Positions 53,493 through 64,000 of a stretch of 64,000 nucleotides of DNA are shown one piece after another. The first letter of the stretch is position 1, and each line of letters begins with the position of its first letter. Source of the DNA: Campanula takesimana (lineage: Eukaryota; Streptophyta; Magnoliopsida; Asterales; Campanulaceae); contig JAOWBW010000282.1 in NCBI GenBank assembly GCA_026119855.1, forward strand, positions 1,448,085-1,512,084, given 5' to 3'. Made by a program: the position numbers and the translations under genes. The notes under the pieces were generated by a model. That model made no database searches and had not been told where the DNA came from. It saw only the letters and a list, made by a program, of their open reading frames with translations.

Positions 53493-56400
53493 TCTCCCAC
53501 TTGCCCTAGGCCCAATTCCCTAGGTATCCAATACCCATAGACCTAACATGACCATCATGTTTAGCTTGTGGAAGTCCCATTGTTTAGCGTGTCCGTAACG
53601 TTATCATTACTTGGTACTTTGCATATATTTACGTCTCCCTTATCAACGATTTCTCGAACGATAAGAAAACGCCTAAGTATGTGTTTGGATTTAGGATGTG
53701 CCCTTGGTTCCATTGCTTGATTAATAGCACCACTATTATCACTAATATGGTCTATTGGATTGGAAATACTAGGAACCATCTTAAGTTCACCATGAACTTC
53801 TTAATCCAAACGACTTCCTTTGCAGCATCCAATGCAGCAATATACTTAGATTTAGTTGTAGAATTTAGTGACTCTGCTTGGAACCATTCCAACTTACAGC
53901 TTCACTATTATTTATAAAACTCAATTGCGATCTTTTATCATCTTTGTCGGTTTGGAAGCATGCATCCGCGTACCCATATACGACGAGATCATCTTCCATC
54001 CCTTCATAGATCAAAACAATTCTTCAGTCCTTCTAAAGTGCTTTAAGAATTGTTTCACAGCCATCCAATGACTCTCACCGGTTATCGGATTAATATCTAC
54101 TCGTCATGCTCCAAGCATTAGATATATCCGCCTCAGTACTTATCATGGCATCATGGATCCAATTGCCGAAGCAAATGGCATCTCATTTGTTTTTCTTATG
54201 CTCATCTTTTGTCTTTAGGACATTGAGTCTTGCTTAGAGAAACTCCATGTAACACTGACAAATGTCCTCTCTTAGAATTTTCCATGCGAAATCTTCTTAT
54301 GACTTTGTCAATGTATGTACATTGGCTTTAAACCATTTAGCTTCCTTGATCTATCTCTATAGATCTTAATGCCAATGACTTATGCTTCATCCATATTCTT
54401 CATTGCGAAACACTTTCTTAACCAAATCTTTACAGATTAAAGTGTAGGAATGTTGTTTTCAATGAGCAATATGTCATCCACATATTAGATAAGGAATAGC
54501 ACCGTGCTCCCACTAATCTTATTGTATATACAAGATTCATCTTCGTTCTTGATCAAGCCAAGCTCTATGACTTATCAAAACGGAGATTCCAACTCCCAAA
54601 AGCTTGCTTCAATCCATCCAATGAATCTTCGCAACTTTCATAACTTTTAGAATTTTCTTGACTATCAAAACCTTTAGGTTGTATCCAATACATCCTTAAG
54701 TGAGTTCCCGTTGAGGAACGCTTGTTTTGACATCATTTTGTCAAATTTGATATTCCAAATATTAACATGTGACTATGAAAATTCTAATAAGTTTCTTGCT
54801 ACCCATGTAACATTTTTCTCCAAGAAAAGTCATTCATCTCCTTTGGTTTTAACACCTTAGGTTAGAATGATCAAGTTCCAAACTTGATTATTATACATGA
54901 ATTGCCTTTTAGATTTTATGACTCCAAGCCATTAATCTAAATGTGGAGTTGATATTGCATCTTTGATAGGTGGTAAATACTTCATTCTAAATGAACTTTA
55001 CCTCAATACTTTCTATTTCGAAATATCGAATATTTCTACTAATAGATTGTATCCTATCATGTATCGCAAGTACTTGTATATCTTTTGAACGGACTTTTCA
55101 CGACTCCTTGTGAAAACTTGTTCAACTTCCATTTTAGGTTAAAATATATATTTTCTAGGTCTCGAACCATTCGAGATACATTTTACTCCCATTGATTCTT
55201 TTAGAGATAAACCATTTATCTAGAAAAGTATCATCATAATCAACAAACCATTTGTTTCTTATGAGTAAAATTATATCCTCAAGTTTCCTTAGGATATCCC
55301 ATGAAAATATATTTATTAGATTTAAATGTGAGTGTGTCCCAGACAACTCCTTTCCAAAAGGTCTCACCATCTTAAATCTTTGCGAAAGGCAAACCGAGTT
55401 TTCTTTCATCTTTTAACCTCTCAAGCTGGAATTCAGATTAGTATAATCATAGCGGTTTCAAATACATAACCCCAAAATTAATAATGGAAGATCAATTTGA
55501 CTTTATCATCTAATGAACCATATCCAATAGGGTTCTTATACTTTCACGCAGACATATCATTTAGAATGATATTCTTAGTGAAGTTAATTTGTGAAACCAT
55601 TTCACAACTTTAATGATGACTGTCAAATTTTCGGTTTAATTATCCATCATCATGATCCAATCATAATTTTTGAATAGTTTTACCAAGTATAACCAAAATT
55701 CTCTTTTAGCATTTCTTCTTAATGCACCATACACATCAAAATGTATTAGGTCAATTAAGACATTATCCTTTTTACCAATCATAGTAAAAGATGTCTTGAT
55801 CCAAGTAAATAAGATTTGCATAAATCATGTGATTCCAAATCATATGACTTAAAACTCCGTCCCATGGAATTTTAGATATGCATTTCTCATTTATTTGATC
55901 AAAACAATAATGCATAAAGAATTTTAATTATTTATGTTATAGTCTTTAATATTTTGTTCTTCAAGATTTAGGATATAAGATTTATTTATATGATAACACA
56001 ATGAAGTAAATCATAATAAATAAAGCACTTTTCTTATTCCAAATAAGAAATTAATATCCTTCATTATCTTATAACAAAATGATGTTTTCTACTTCATCAG
56101 TAAAGTCACTTTACAAGTGTTCTACGAACAATGTTGCAACCATTGCATCATTACTGTTTGTAGATAAAACATTACTATAAGTAGTCTTTCATCTTACTAA
56201 TTATTCTGGTATCCAATACCCAATAATTAAATTTAGAAATAATAATTTATAACATAAATATTCCGAGTGGTAGTCCCATTACCATTCCTTTTATTGATCA
56301 CCCAGAATTTTGACTACAATTCTAAATGGTCAATCCAATTATCATTTTACCAAATTGCATCTATTAGAGTTATTATTATAACCAAAATTATTTCCTTTAG

Positions 56401-57202
56401 GTTTGACAACTCTTGTCTTACTTTTCTTTTGGCATTTGGCCTCTTTCCATCATGAACCATGAGCATTGGAGAACCATTCTCCAATATCTTCATCTTCGCA
56501 GTTTTTCAGCATGTTAATGCAATTCGAAGAAATTCTTATTCATTTTAAGCATGTTATATTCCATCACTAAGTGATCATAACATTTAAACAATGAATCAAG
56601 AATGAGATCCATGGCTTGCTCCAATCCAATTGGACAACCAAGTTTCTCAAGATGCTCTACGTAGCCTTTATCTTAAGCATGTGAAGTTCCATTTATTGCC
56701 CTTTACTCATTTTGAAATGAGTGAATGCAACAATGGTTTTATACCTCTCTTGCTTAGATTTCTCTTTGAAACATGTAACTCAACTCCACGCCTATCTAAT
56801 AGGCTTCCACAAGTTCCAAACTTTGTTGGAGTTTTGAGCACATAATCGCGAGCATAAGACAACTCACATTCCTAGAATCATACTCATGATTCTTGTGATT
56901 GTCTATTCCGGCTTTGGGTTCTTTAGGAATAGGCCCATCAAGAATGTACAACCCATCTTCTTGCCTTAGAACGATTCTTAGGCTCAGGATCCAATCCAAG
57001 AAGTTTGTGCCATTCTTTTGAAGCTTTATCCTTAACAAGGATTAATCGCAACGATTTTAGATGTCATCTACAACTTATGCAAAATTTCCAAAATTTTACA
57101 AGTACCAATCTCATTAAAGAGATAAATAATGTATTTTCCAAAAATACTCCCACTAAATTATATAACCTTCTTATACATCCAATGTATAATATAATTTAAA
57201 TG

Positions 57203-57450
57203 GGCTAAGATCCAACTTTAACTTAATTTTGAGTACGCTTTGGCGCACCGCTCAAAACTAAATTAATTAGGTAGACAACCCTGTCAATCATATCTCATAT
57301 GACTCTTAGATCCTTTTTCTGAGATTCTTTTAAATTGGGCTAAGATCCAACTTTAATTTAATTTCAAGTACGCTATGGCGCACCGCTCAAAATCAAATTA
57401 ATTAGGTAGACAATTTCTTGTCAATCATATCCAATATGATTCTTAGGGAT
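57203..57450. repeat. ~125-bp two-copy tandem duplication in the COP-C leader
   Basis: GGGCTAAGATCCAACTTTAA... to ...GACTCTTAGATCC is repeated with a few changes (first copy about 57201-57312, second about 57337-57450). Both contain ACGCT(T/A)TGGCGCACCGCTC. Confidence 0.8.
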
Positions 57451-58244
57451 CCAATTTCAAAAGAATGTTTAATCTCATCTTTGCCTAGGCCCAAAACTGT
57501 TTTGACGCCTAATTAAGTCCAACCATTTTAAACGCATAGGAAACTCTTATTCACTCATCTTGTTCATACAAAGATAAAATCAATGCACCTCGCTTTGGCG
57601 AGCCCACATGAAAATACCCGTGTACTTACAAGTGTTTTAATCATGGCATGGCAAAAAAGGACTTAAAACTTTCTTGAAGGTTCATCACCATATAGCATAC
57701 AACACATTTATGAGCACACAAGATAAACATGTTACGCATCAAGTTTAACCACTAAATTAATCTCCATTAATTTAAGCATAATATTTATGTGTCATTAGTT
57801 TCTCTATTATTATGAGGATGAGATTATTTGAACTTTGGTCATCATCTCCAAATCAAGACAACAAGAAGTGCGGCCGAACTAAGCCATTGGCAACCACAAT
57901 TCCGCACTAATTCAAGAAACCAAGAAAGTAGTCCATGTGGCCGAAACTAAGCAATAGATGGTCTCGATGAACGTAGGCCAATTGCATTCACAATTCCACA
58001 TGGATCTCCAATCATTGAATCAAGAACTTTGTTTCTCAATTTTAGCAATTATGAACTCTTCATAATTCTAATTTCGTTTTATCTTTGAAACCTTGATTGC
58101 GATCAAGTTTGGGAAACACAATCTCGATGAACGTAGATTAGCCATCCAAACCTTGAACTAATCTTAGAATCACAAGACTAAAACAAATAGGAGATTTAAA
58201 CCCAAGATCCACACCCAAAACCCAAACCCTACCCCCGCACCAAA

Positions 58245-58290
58245 CCCTAGGTCCGGTCGGGTCAAGGCTTGGGTCCGGTCGGACCCCTTG
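58245..58290. promoter_or_regulatory. GGTCCGGTCGGACC dyad in the COP-C leader
   Basis: GGTCCGGTCGGG at about 58251-58262 and the full 14-bp GGTCCGGTCGGACC at about 58271-58284: arms GGTCCG/CGGACC around GT. It shares the CGGTCG centre with the LTR dyad but has different arms. Confidence 0.65.
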
Positions 58291-58656
58291 CGAAAAATCC
58301 AAATTTTTAAAGTTCCAAAATTTATCTCAAAATTGTTTTTCCCAATTCAATTAGGATTTGGTGTTCTTGGTGATCCAATCACCATGATCATCAAAACCTT
58401 GAATAAACGATTTATTCTTGAATCCCTAGAATATCAAAACTTTGATCCAATCAAAATTGATAATCCAAACAATTTTAAATCCACCATAATTTTAATTGCG
58501 ATTGAACAGTGCGATTAAAGTTTATAAAACAATAAACCACATAAAACGCATAGACCTCATAAACATCATAATCCCAATATTCAAATCATGCTAGGCACAT
58601 AAACAATTTATATACACACAACATGATTATGTATTGAAATAATCAACATGAACGGG

Positions 58657-58668
58657 GCTCTGATACCA
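58657..58668 (-). other. COP-C primer binding site
   Basis: On minus TGGTATCAGAGC, one base from the LTR edge at 58670; initiator methionine tRNA type. Confidence 0.92.
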
Positions 58669-58669
58669 C

Positions 58670-60206
58670 TGTTGGGTTTCGTAGTCACATGCGCAGCGGA
58701 ATTAAGCATTTAAAATTTATGAAACCCAAAGCCCATAGATCCATTCATATGATTAAGTCAAATACAACACAATGAATACTAGAATACTAACCCTTGATGC
58801 CTTTGATTTTGCAACCTTGAATTCGATGGAGGTTTGAAATCTTGATCACGAACAAAGCAAGAATCACGAACTATAAAGATGATAAGTTTCACCATCTAGC
58901 GGTATCCACACCACGAACGAATATCAAGAACACTTGATCTTGGTTGCTAGACCAAATTATGAAACACGCTTTCACAATTGTAAGAACTATATGGAATTAT
59001 GAATATTCTTGTTCTTCACTTTTGGGATCTTAGAACAAGAAAATAACCTCTCAAAACCTTATGGAGGCACTCATAATCATCTGTCTAATGGCTGCTGAAA
59101 GGATCCTTTTATAGGTCCTAATCCTTAACCCTTAAGGACTTAGGAAACCTAAATCCCGTCACCAAATTAGGCAACAAAGAATACTGGCCGACTTGACTGG
59201 CACGGTCGTGCCCTATAATCTGGCACGGTCGTGCCATCAGGTCCGCATGATTCCCCCATATCGACCATTTTGGCACGGTCGTGCTTGTATTCTTGGCACG
59301 GTCGTGCCAAACATGCCGACAGGTTTTGCCTTGGTTTAGATTTATGGAACGGCCGTGCCATTTTAAGGCACACGACCGTGCCAGAGCCAAAAATCTGACA
59401 TTCTTCCATAATTCCCATTTAGTCCTTTACGATTCGTTCTATTCGTGTGTGACCCTCTAGGATTACACTAAGTTGGCAATGAGTTCAAACATGAACCCAT
59501 AAGATATGATTAGGTTCTAGCAAACCGTCATACCTACCCAAATAGTGTAACTAGATACAAGTTCGCATTCCTTTTAGAACATGTCATAATCCCTTTGTCC
59601 ACGATGTCTTTGAACACAAGTCATGGTCAACAAGTCAACTTGTTTTGTTCAAAACTTATCTCGATCCCGAATATGTTGATAATCCAAATGACATTGATCC
59701 AATCAATCCATTTGGGTTTGGCCAAACATTTCACCAACATCATTCCTTCGAGGGGCCCAAGCTTGACATCTCTCCGAAGAGGGACAAATCCATTTGGCTT
59801 ATTATTCTTCCCTACGTGAATCCAATCATGCCAATCATACCCTTTATAACTACCGTGTTAAGGCAGCGTTTGAATATGTCAAACATAATGTTCATCAAGT
59901 GGAAGACTATAATAACTTCATGTCTAAGGATTCAAATGACATAACTAATATGAGATTTATATATGACATCGACCATGACATAAATCTCATACCGCGGGTC
60001 ATGTCCAGTACCTTGTTCCAAACAAGTACCCATAAATCTAACATGATCATCCCATGATCATTTAGCCTTTATACTAGTGCTTAACAAGCTCTAGGGACGG
60101 AGATTATTATAAGCAAACACGAGCCATAATAATAATCCTATTATCTCTTTATTATCATGATAACTTACAACGTTCAACAAACGTGCCTAGGGCACCAACA
60201 CCAACA
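58670..60206 (-). mobile_element. COP-C 5' LTR
   Basis: 1537 bp, nearly identical to 51955-53492; TATA (minus) at 59106-59113. The right edge is followed by the target-site copy TTTGT. Confidence 0.94.
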
Positions 60207-60621
60207 TTTGTAACTTCCAAAACCTTTAAAGGATTATAATCAAAATGAATGCATTGCATCTTATTCCAAAAACCTTGTTTATTCAAACTACTTGTTTGTG
60301 GAACAATGCATTTTCAAAACCCATGCACTTTAATTCATCATGAAAATTTTTCTAAGTGTATGTGTTTTAAACATTCAGTTTAAACGTGAATATCTGATTT
60401 TCATAATCGTATCTCTTTATATGCATCTGAATGAATTTCTTTTCTATCTGTCCTTCATTTCCTTTGTTTGTTGATAGATTAGAAATCTATGGTATAGCAT
60501 TGTGTGTGCATTTGACTTGGGACATGCAGTTTCAATACATACTCATTTGAGCATGTTCATACCAAGTACAATGTTTGCTCTATCATAGTGTGGTAATGGC
60601 ATCAATCAAATAGGGGGAGAT
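60207..60621 (+). other. SIRE-B 3' UTR and polypurine tract
   Basis: Continues the 3' UTR interrupted at 51954. A/T-rich, no ORF, with the ATAGGGGGAGAT tract (60609-60620). Aligns with 30144-30647 of SIRE-A (shared GTGTGCATTTGACTTGGG-type block). Confidence 0.8.
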
Positions 60622-62076
60622 TGTTAGGATTCATTGTTAGTACACCCACCTGATTTGATTGACCCATTCCACGTGTCTTTTTATGGACTTTAGGTTTACT
60701 TGTAATGAAGTTATACTTCAAATTTTAGACAAGTCCATTTCTAGATGTTTAGTAGTTAGGCTGAGTTATGTTCGGTTTATCCATAGCGGTTTAGTGTCCC
60801 TCAAGCCGCCGTCTTCAAACCACCAGCATGGTGCCTTAAGTCCTTTATCAAACCGCAGTTTGTGTCTTTGATGAAACCGCACTTCAAGTTCATTCATGAA
60901 ACCGCACATGCATCTGATGGAACCGCCGACCAAGATATTGAAGAAGTTATTGCTGTCATTTACTCCTTGAAGACAAACATTCGCTTTTCAACCGTAAATG
61001 AATGACTGGTGACTTGACCTTAAACTTCAAGTCATGTTTCAGTTATTCTTGGAATGTCGGTTTGTCTCGCTTTTTAAAAAGTTACCGTTGTACTTTTCCA
61101 ACAACTAAAAGGACAATGTCAGGTAGTGATCCAACAACTTCCTGCCACAAAGCAAAAGCAAAGGACGACAGTGACAGGTCAACCAATGGGATTGTGACAG
61201 CGCATAAAACTGCCATACAATGACTCACCTCTTTGTCCAACGGTCACTAATGCCTTCACTATAAATAGCCTTCATTTCTCAACAATGAAGGTTGCTGAGC
61301 TTCAAAGAGAATATCCCAAGTATTCAAGTTTGCTTTGAAGATTGAAAACCCAGATATTCATATCTTCATCATCTCCTTAGCAAACCCAGAGTTCTTCATC
61401 AAAGCTTCAAGCCTCCAAATCATCACAACTCAGCCTTGCACAGAAAGTAATCACTTGCTCGCCATCACTTAGATATTTTGAGCTCTTGATTTCTTTCCAC
61501 ACCACAGACCCGGAGTATATTTTCTTATAGATTATATACCTCGAAAACACAGGTTGTTATAATAGCATTGTTAGGTTAGATTGTTCATTTAGAGTTTAGA
61601 TTCTTTTGTAATCTTGTACAAACTCCTCTAAATCAATACAAGTCTAGTAGCTATTAGAAAATCCTAGGCTAACCACCTAGGTAGAGGACGTAGTTCTTTC
61701 AAGAACGAACCTCTTCAAATTGTGTGTCCTTGATCTTTATTTTTTGTCTTGTCATTTACATTTCCGTTTATGAGCTTTTTTATGTGAAATGACTTGATAA
61801 ATGATTTGCATACTTTTGTGATACTTCAGTTGTGCCTTGTCAGTTGCATCATTCCATTTTCAACCACTTAAACTGCTCTACTCTTTATAATTCAGTTTGG
61901 CCAAAACCGCAAAACTCCGTTGTGCATTTTATCTGAGCGGTTCTAGTGCTTTAAACCGCAATAGACCAAACTGATAAGTACTTGGTTGATTTTCAAGGGT
62001 ATTTCGAAAAAGATTTTAAACCGATATTCACCCCCCTCTAGCGGTTCTATACCCTTGTTGCCCTTTGGGACCAACA
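60622..62076 (+). mobile_element. SIRE-B 3' LTR
   Basis: 1455 bp, TGTTAGG...CCAACA. TATA box TATAAATA at 61260-61267. Five AACCGC/GCGGTT words at 60786-60930 upstream of it, and more near 61900-62045. Related to but clearly diverged from the SIRE-A LTR. Followed by GTGAT (62077-62081), the expected right target-site copy. Confidence 0.9.
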
Positions 62077-62998
62077 GTGATGAACATGGCTTTGAGCCAA
62101 GATAACCATTTGGATGGTTAAAGATTGAGACTTTAACATCGAAATGGATGATTCATCCAAAATAAACCTTTGGGACAACCAAAATCAACCTTTGAATGGA
62201 TAAATATTGAGTCTTTATCATCCAAAGGTGACATTATTAAGGTTAAATCAAAGTTTGGATGATAAAGATTGAGACTTTACCACCCAAACATGATCACTAT
62301 GGTAATAAATGAACAAACATAATATAAATGTACAAGGGCTCTCTCCATATGTGCAATGGATCACCAAGCCAAAAGTAAAGACATAAATGTAAAAACATAA
62401 ATGTAAATGACATAAAGTAAATGGCATAAACATAACAAGCCATGATCATCCTTTGGTTTGTAACCCTTAATCACATATAAAGCATGAGGGCACCATGTAA
62501 TTATCTCATGACTTGGTTCCAATTGATAATATTACATGAATGTAAAGATTTGGAATGAAATAATTAACAATACAAGTAGATAATGGTATAAACAAGATAA
62601 ATATAAGAGATGAAGAGGAGATGGGGAGAATGCGGCCTCACCAATTTTGGGTTTCTAGCCTATCTTCCTCTCTTTCACACAAGTGTTTGTGTTTCTGTTG
62701 TGATTCCAGCAGAGTTTCAGTGTCTAAAACTATTCGCCCCCCCCCCCTGAAATGATCAGCAATGGCCTTAATTTATAGGGACTGATGGCACCCAAACCAT
62801 CCGTACGGCTAGGGCTCTCTCGTGGCCAAACCATCCGTACGGTTTCTCTGGTGAGCTTCTGGATTTTTCCAATTTTTATTCCAAAACAATTCTAAAGTTT
62901 TTGGTTTGTCCTAGTGAGGTCCTAGTCTATCAAGTTTATCCTTGAACAGTACCAAGAGTTCCTCTAAGTTGGTTTCAATTCAGATTGGGGTACTTACA
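62077..62998 (-). mobile_element. 5' part of a TAT-3-family LTR, target of SIRE-B
   Basis: On minus it begins TGTAAGTACCCCAATC (62998) like the LTR at 2655, with two CCGTACGG palindromes (about 62800-62840) and a G/C run like that at 2908. It is cut at 62076 by SIRE-B; the remaining part must lie left of the window. Confidence 0.78.
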
Positions 62999-63140
62999 CA
63001 TAGTCTTATTCCTATTCTTATATATGTGGTTGACATATAGTTCATTTGAAAGAGTTTCTTAATGAAAGACTTAGGAAGAAGCCGCATACATCCTTAGAAT
63101 TAATATCTATTGATATAAATATATGAAATTGATTGGTTTG

Positions 63141-63667
63141 TGTTAAAGTACTTATAAAGACAAAGTACTGAATTGTTCAGTATGCAAGACTCTTGGAGAA
63201 GAACTTGTTCGGTTGAACTAGGCCCTTGACACGGCCGAACTATTCGATTATGGGCTTAGTTTTGGATGGCTTGTTCAGAAAGTTAATTAGATTCCTTTTA
63301 GATTTTAATTAAAGATTTCTTTTGTCTTCAGGGTTAGGACTCTAGCACTATAAATACTAGTGGTAACTAGTAAATACTAGTGGTAACTAGTAGCCTCCAT
63401 AACATCGAAAGTAATAGAGATATCAATAATTCTAGATCTAGAGTTTGCATAGTCAGGAATTTTGTTATCAAAATTCGTGCGACATAGATTAGTATGATCA
63501 TCAGTGTTTCTTATGTAATTGTTTCTCCGACCATATTAATAATATATGTCTCCCTTCGCCCGTGGACGTAGACAATAGGTTGCTGGTGAACCACGTAAAT
63601 TATGTTTTTTATTTTTTCGATTTGAGTTCGTTATTATCTGCTATCTCTTGAGTATGATTTACTAACA
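63141..63667 (+). mobile_element. COP-D 5' LTR (short copia LTR)
   Basis: Right edge is firm: TACTAACA followed two bases later by a primer site. The left edge is chosen at TGTTAAAG (63141) by a TGTTA/TAACA inverted repeat; other choices are possible. TATA box at 63349-63356, within a 20-bp direct duplication (63352-63392). Confidence 0.65.
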
Positions 63668-63669
63668 AG

Positions 63670-63685
63670 TGGCACCAGAGTCTGG
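63670..63685 (+). other. COP-D primer binding site
   Basis: TGGCACCAGAGTCTGG, a variant of the usual TGGTATCAGAGC, two bases after the LTR. Confidence 0.65.
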
Positions 63686-63726
63686 TTAGTTGAGAAAGAT
63701 TAGGGCATTCCGCTACAGTATAAGAG

Positions 63727-64000
63727 ATGGATTCTGAGATTGACCAGAAAATTGACCAGTTTGATGGGAAAAATAGTTTCAGTTTATGGCAGATCAAGAT
63801 GAGAGTCATGTTGCGAAGACAAAGCTTGTGGGATCCAGTGGCTGCTGCGATCAAGGGTCAGAAGTATCCGATAGGCAAGGCAAAAGTTGTTCCCACATCT
63901 GAAGATTCGAAGAAGGCTGCAAAAATATTAGTGTTGGATGAGAATGCTCATTTACATATTATCATATGTCTTGATGATGACATCCTAGCGGATGTTGCAG
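63727..64000 (+). CDS. COP-D gag, N-terminal part (cut by window edge)
   Basis: Open from the ATG at 63727 to the window end (91 codons). KIDQFDGKNSFSLWQIKMR followed by a W block is the usual start of copia gag (Tork-like by eye). It lies 42 bp after the primer site. No stop is seen, so this element may be intact beyond the edge. Confidence 0.82.
   Translation, partial: MDSEIDQKIDQFDGKNSFSLWQIKMRVMLRRQSLWDPVAAAIKGQKYPIGKAKVVPTSEDSKKAAKILVLDENAHLHIIICLDDDILADVA

Larger units (their letters stand above)
53493..58656 (-). pseudogene. COP-C decayed gag-pol interior
   Basis: From right to left: a leader (about 57040-58656) with a ~125-bp tandem duplication; a gag N-terminal remnant at 56796-57038 (GTNFLDWILSLRIVLRQED, the copia gag domain); an integrase-like remnant near 55636-55821 (LIHFDVYGALRR); an RNase H C-terminal remnant at 53561-53779 (SGAINQA, HPKSKHILRRF); then the polypurine tract CAAGTGGGAGATT (minus, 53493-53506). 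Every frame is broken many times; no YxDD was found. Not functional. Confidence 0.75.
51955..60206 (-). mobile_element. COP-C: young non-autonomous Ty1/copia element
   Basis: 8,252 bp, perfect TSD TTTGT (51950-51954 and 60207-60211), LTRs of 1538 and 1537 bp that differ at only about six positions by eye. Minus orientation comes from the primer site (58657-58668) and polypurine tract (53493-53506). The 5.2-kb interior holds only decayed gag, integrase and RNase H pieces full of stops, so the coding part is far older-looking than the LTRs. It is inserted in the 3' UTR of SIRE-B. Confidence 0.94.
4162..62076 (+). mobile_element. SIRE-B: SIRE-type Ty1/copia element, heavily interrupted
   Basis: Its parts in order are: middle of gag (4162-4751), end of gag (44243-44460), pol (44525-47770), an additional 3' ORF with an intron (48346-51896), 3' UTR (51900-51954 and 60207-60621), polypurine tract and 3' LTR (60622-62076). 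The 5' LTR and start of gag lie left of the window. TAT-3, TAT-1 and COP-C are inserted in it. Removing TAT-1 restores gag continuity across the duplicated CTTTG, and removing COP-C rejoins the 3' UTR across TTTGT. Gene order and proteins match SIRE-A. Confidence 0.88.

Noticed and set aside
62077..62998. Separate minus-strand element unrelated to the left end
   Set aside because: Start, CCGTACGG palindromes and G run match the TAT-3 LTR at 2655-2920, so it is the same family and the target of SIRE-B.

Overview
This is plant nuclear DNA, and I see no intact host gene in it. It is a deeply nested cluster of LTR retrotransposons. The plant assignment rests on SIRE-type Ty1/copia elements, Tat/Ogre-type Ty3/gypsy elements with 3'-UTR satellites, plant mobile domain (PMD) ORFs, tRNA-iMet-type primer binding sites and GT-AG introns. 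The element set fits an angiosperm, probably a eudicot; the species cannot be read from the sequence. All element names here are local labels.

Layout from outside in. SIRE-B (copia, +) enters from the left edge and ends at 62076. It sits inside a TAT-3-family LTR (62077-62998, -). Its gag is interrupted twice: by TAT-3 (1331-4161, +, itself interrupted by TAT-0, 1-1330) and by the 39.5-kb block TAT-1 (4752-44242, -, TSD CTTTG). TAT-1 holds a solo LTR (11856-14379, TSD ACCGT), SIRE-A (19013-32156, +, TSD CTTAT) and TAT-2 (32276-42485, -, TSD AGTAG). Between its 3' ORF and 3' LTR, SIRE-B holds COP-C (51955-60206, -, TSD TTTGT). A further copia element, COP-D, starts near 63141 and runs off the right edge. 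Hand-read LTR divergence follows the nesting: about 2% for TAT-1, about 0.8-1% for SIRE-A and TAT-2, about 0.4% for COP-C.

Genes. SIRE-A and SIRE-B carry gag, pol and an additional 3' ORF, all broken by stops or frameshifts. In both, the 3' ORF has its own TATA box, a pyrimidine-rich leader and a phase-0 intron at the same place (26970-27713 and 48412-48960). TAT-1 carries gag, protease and a G-patch-like segment but no visible reverse transcriptase, RNase H or integrase; on the opposite strand it carries two PMD genes, one with four exons. TAT-2 keeps only a short gag-like ORF. COP-C keeps decayed fragments.

Most interesting pattern: several families here carry a private, repeated, CG-rich dyad or short motif upstream of the LTR TATA box. 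In TAT-1 and the SIREs the same motif also clusters upstream of the extra gene (PMD or 3' ORF). This looks like a shared enhancer linking each element's LTR promoter to its accessory gene, and the accessory protein could be the factor that reads it. That last step is inference.
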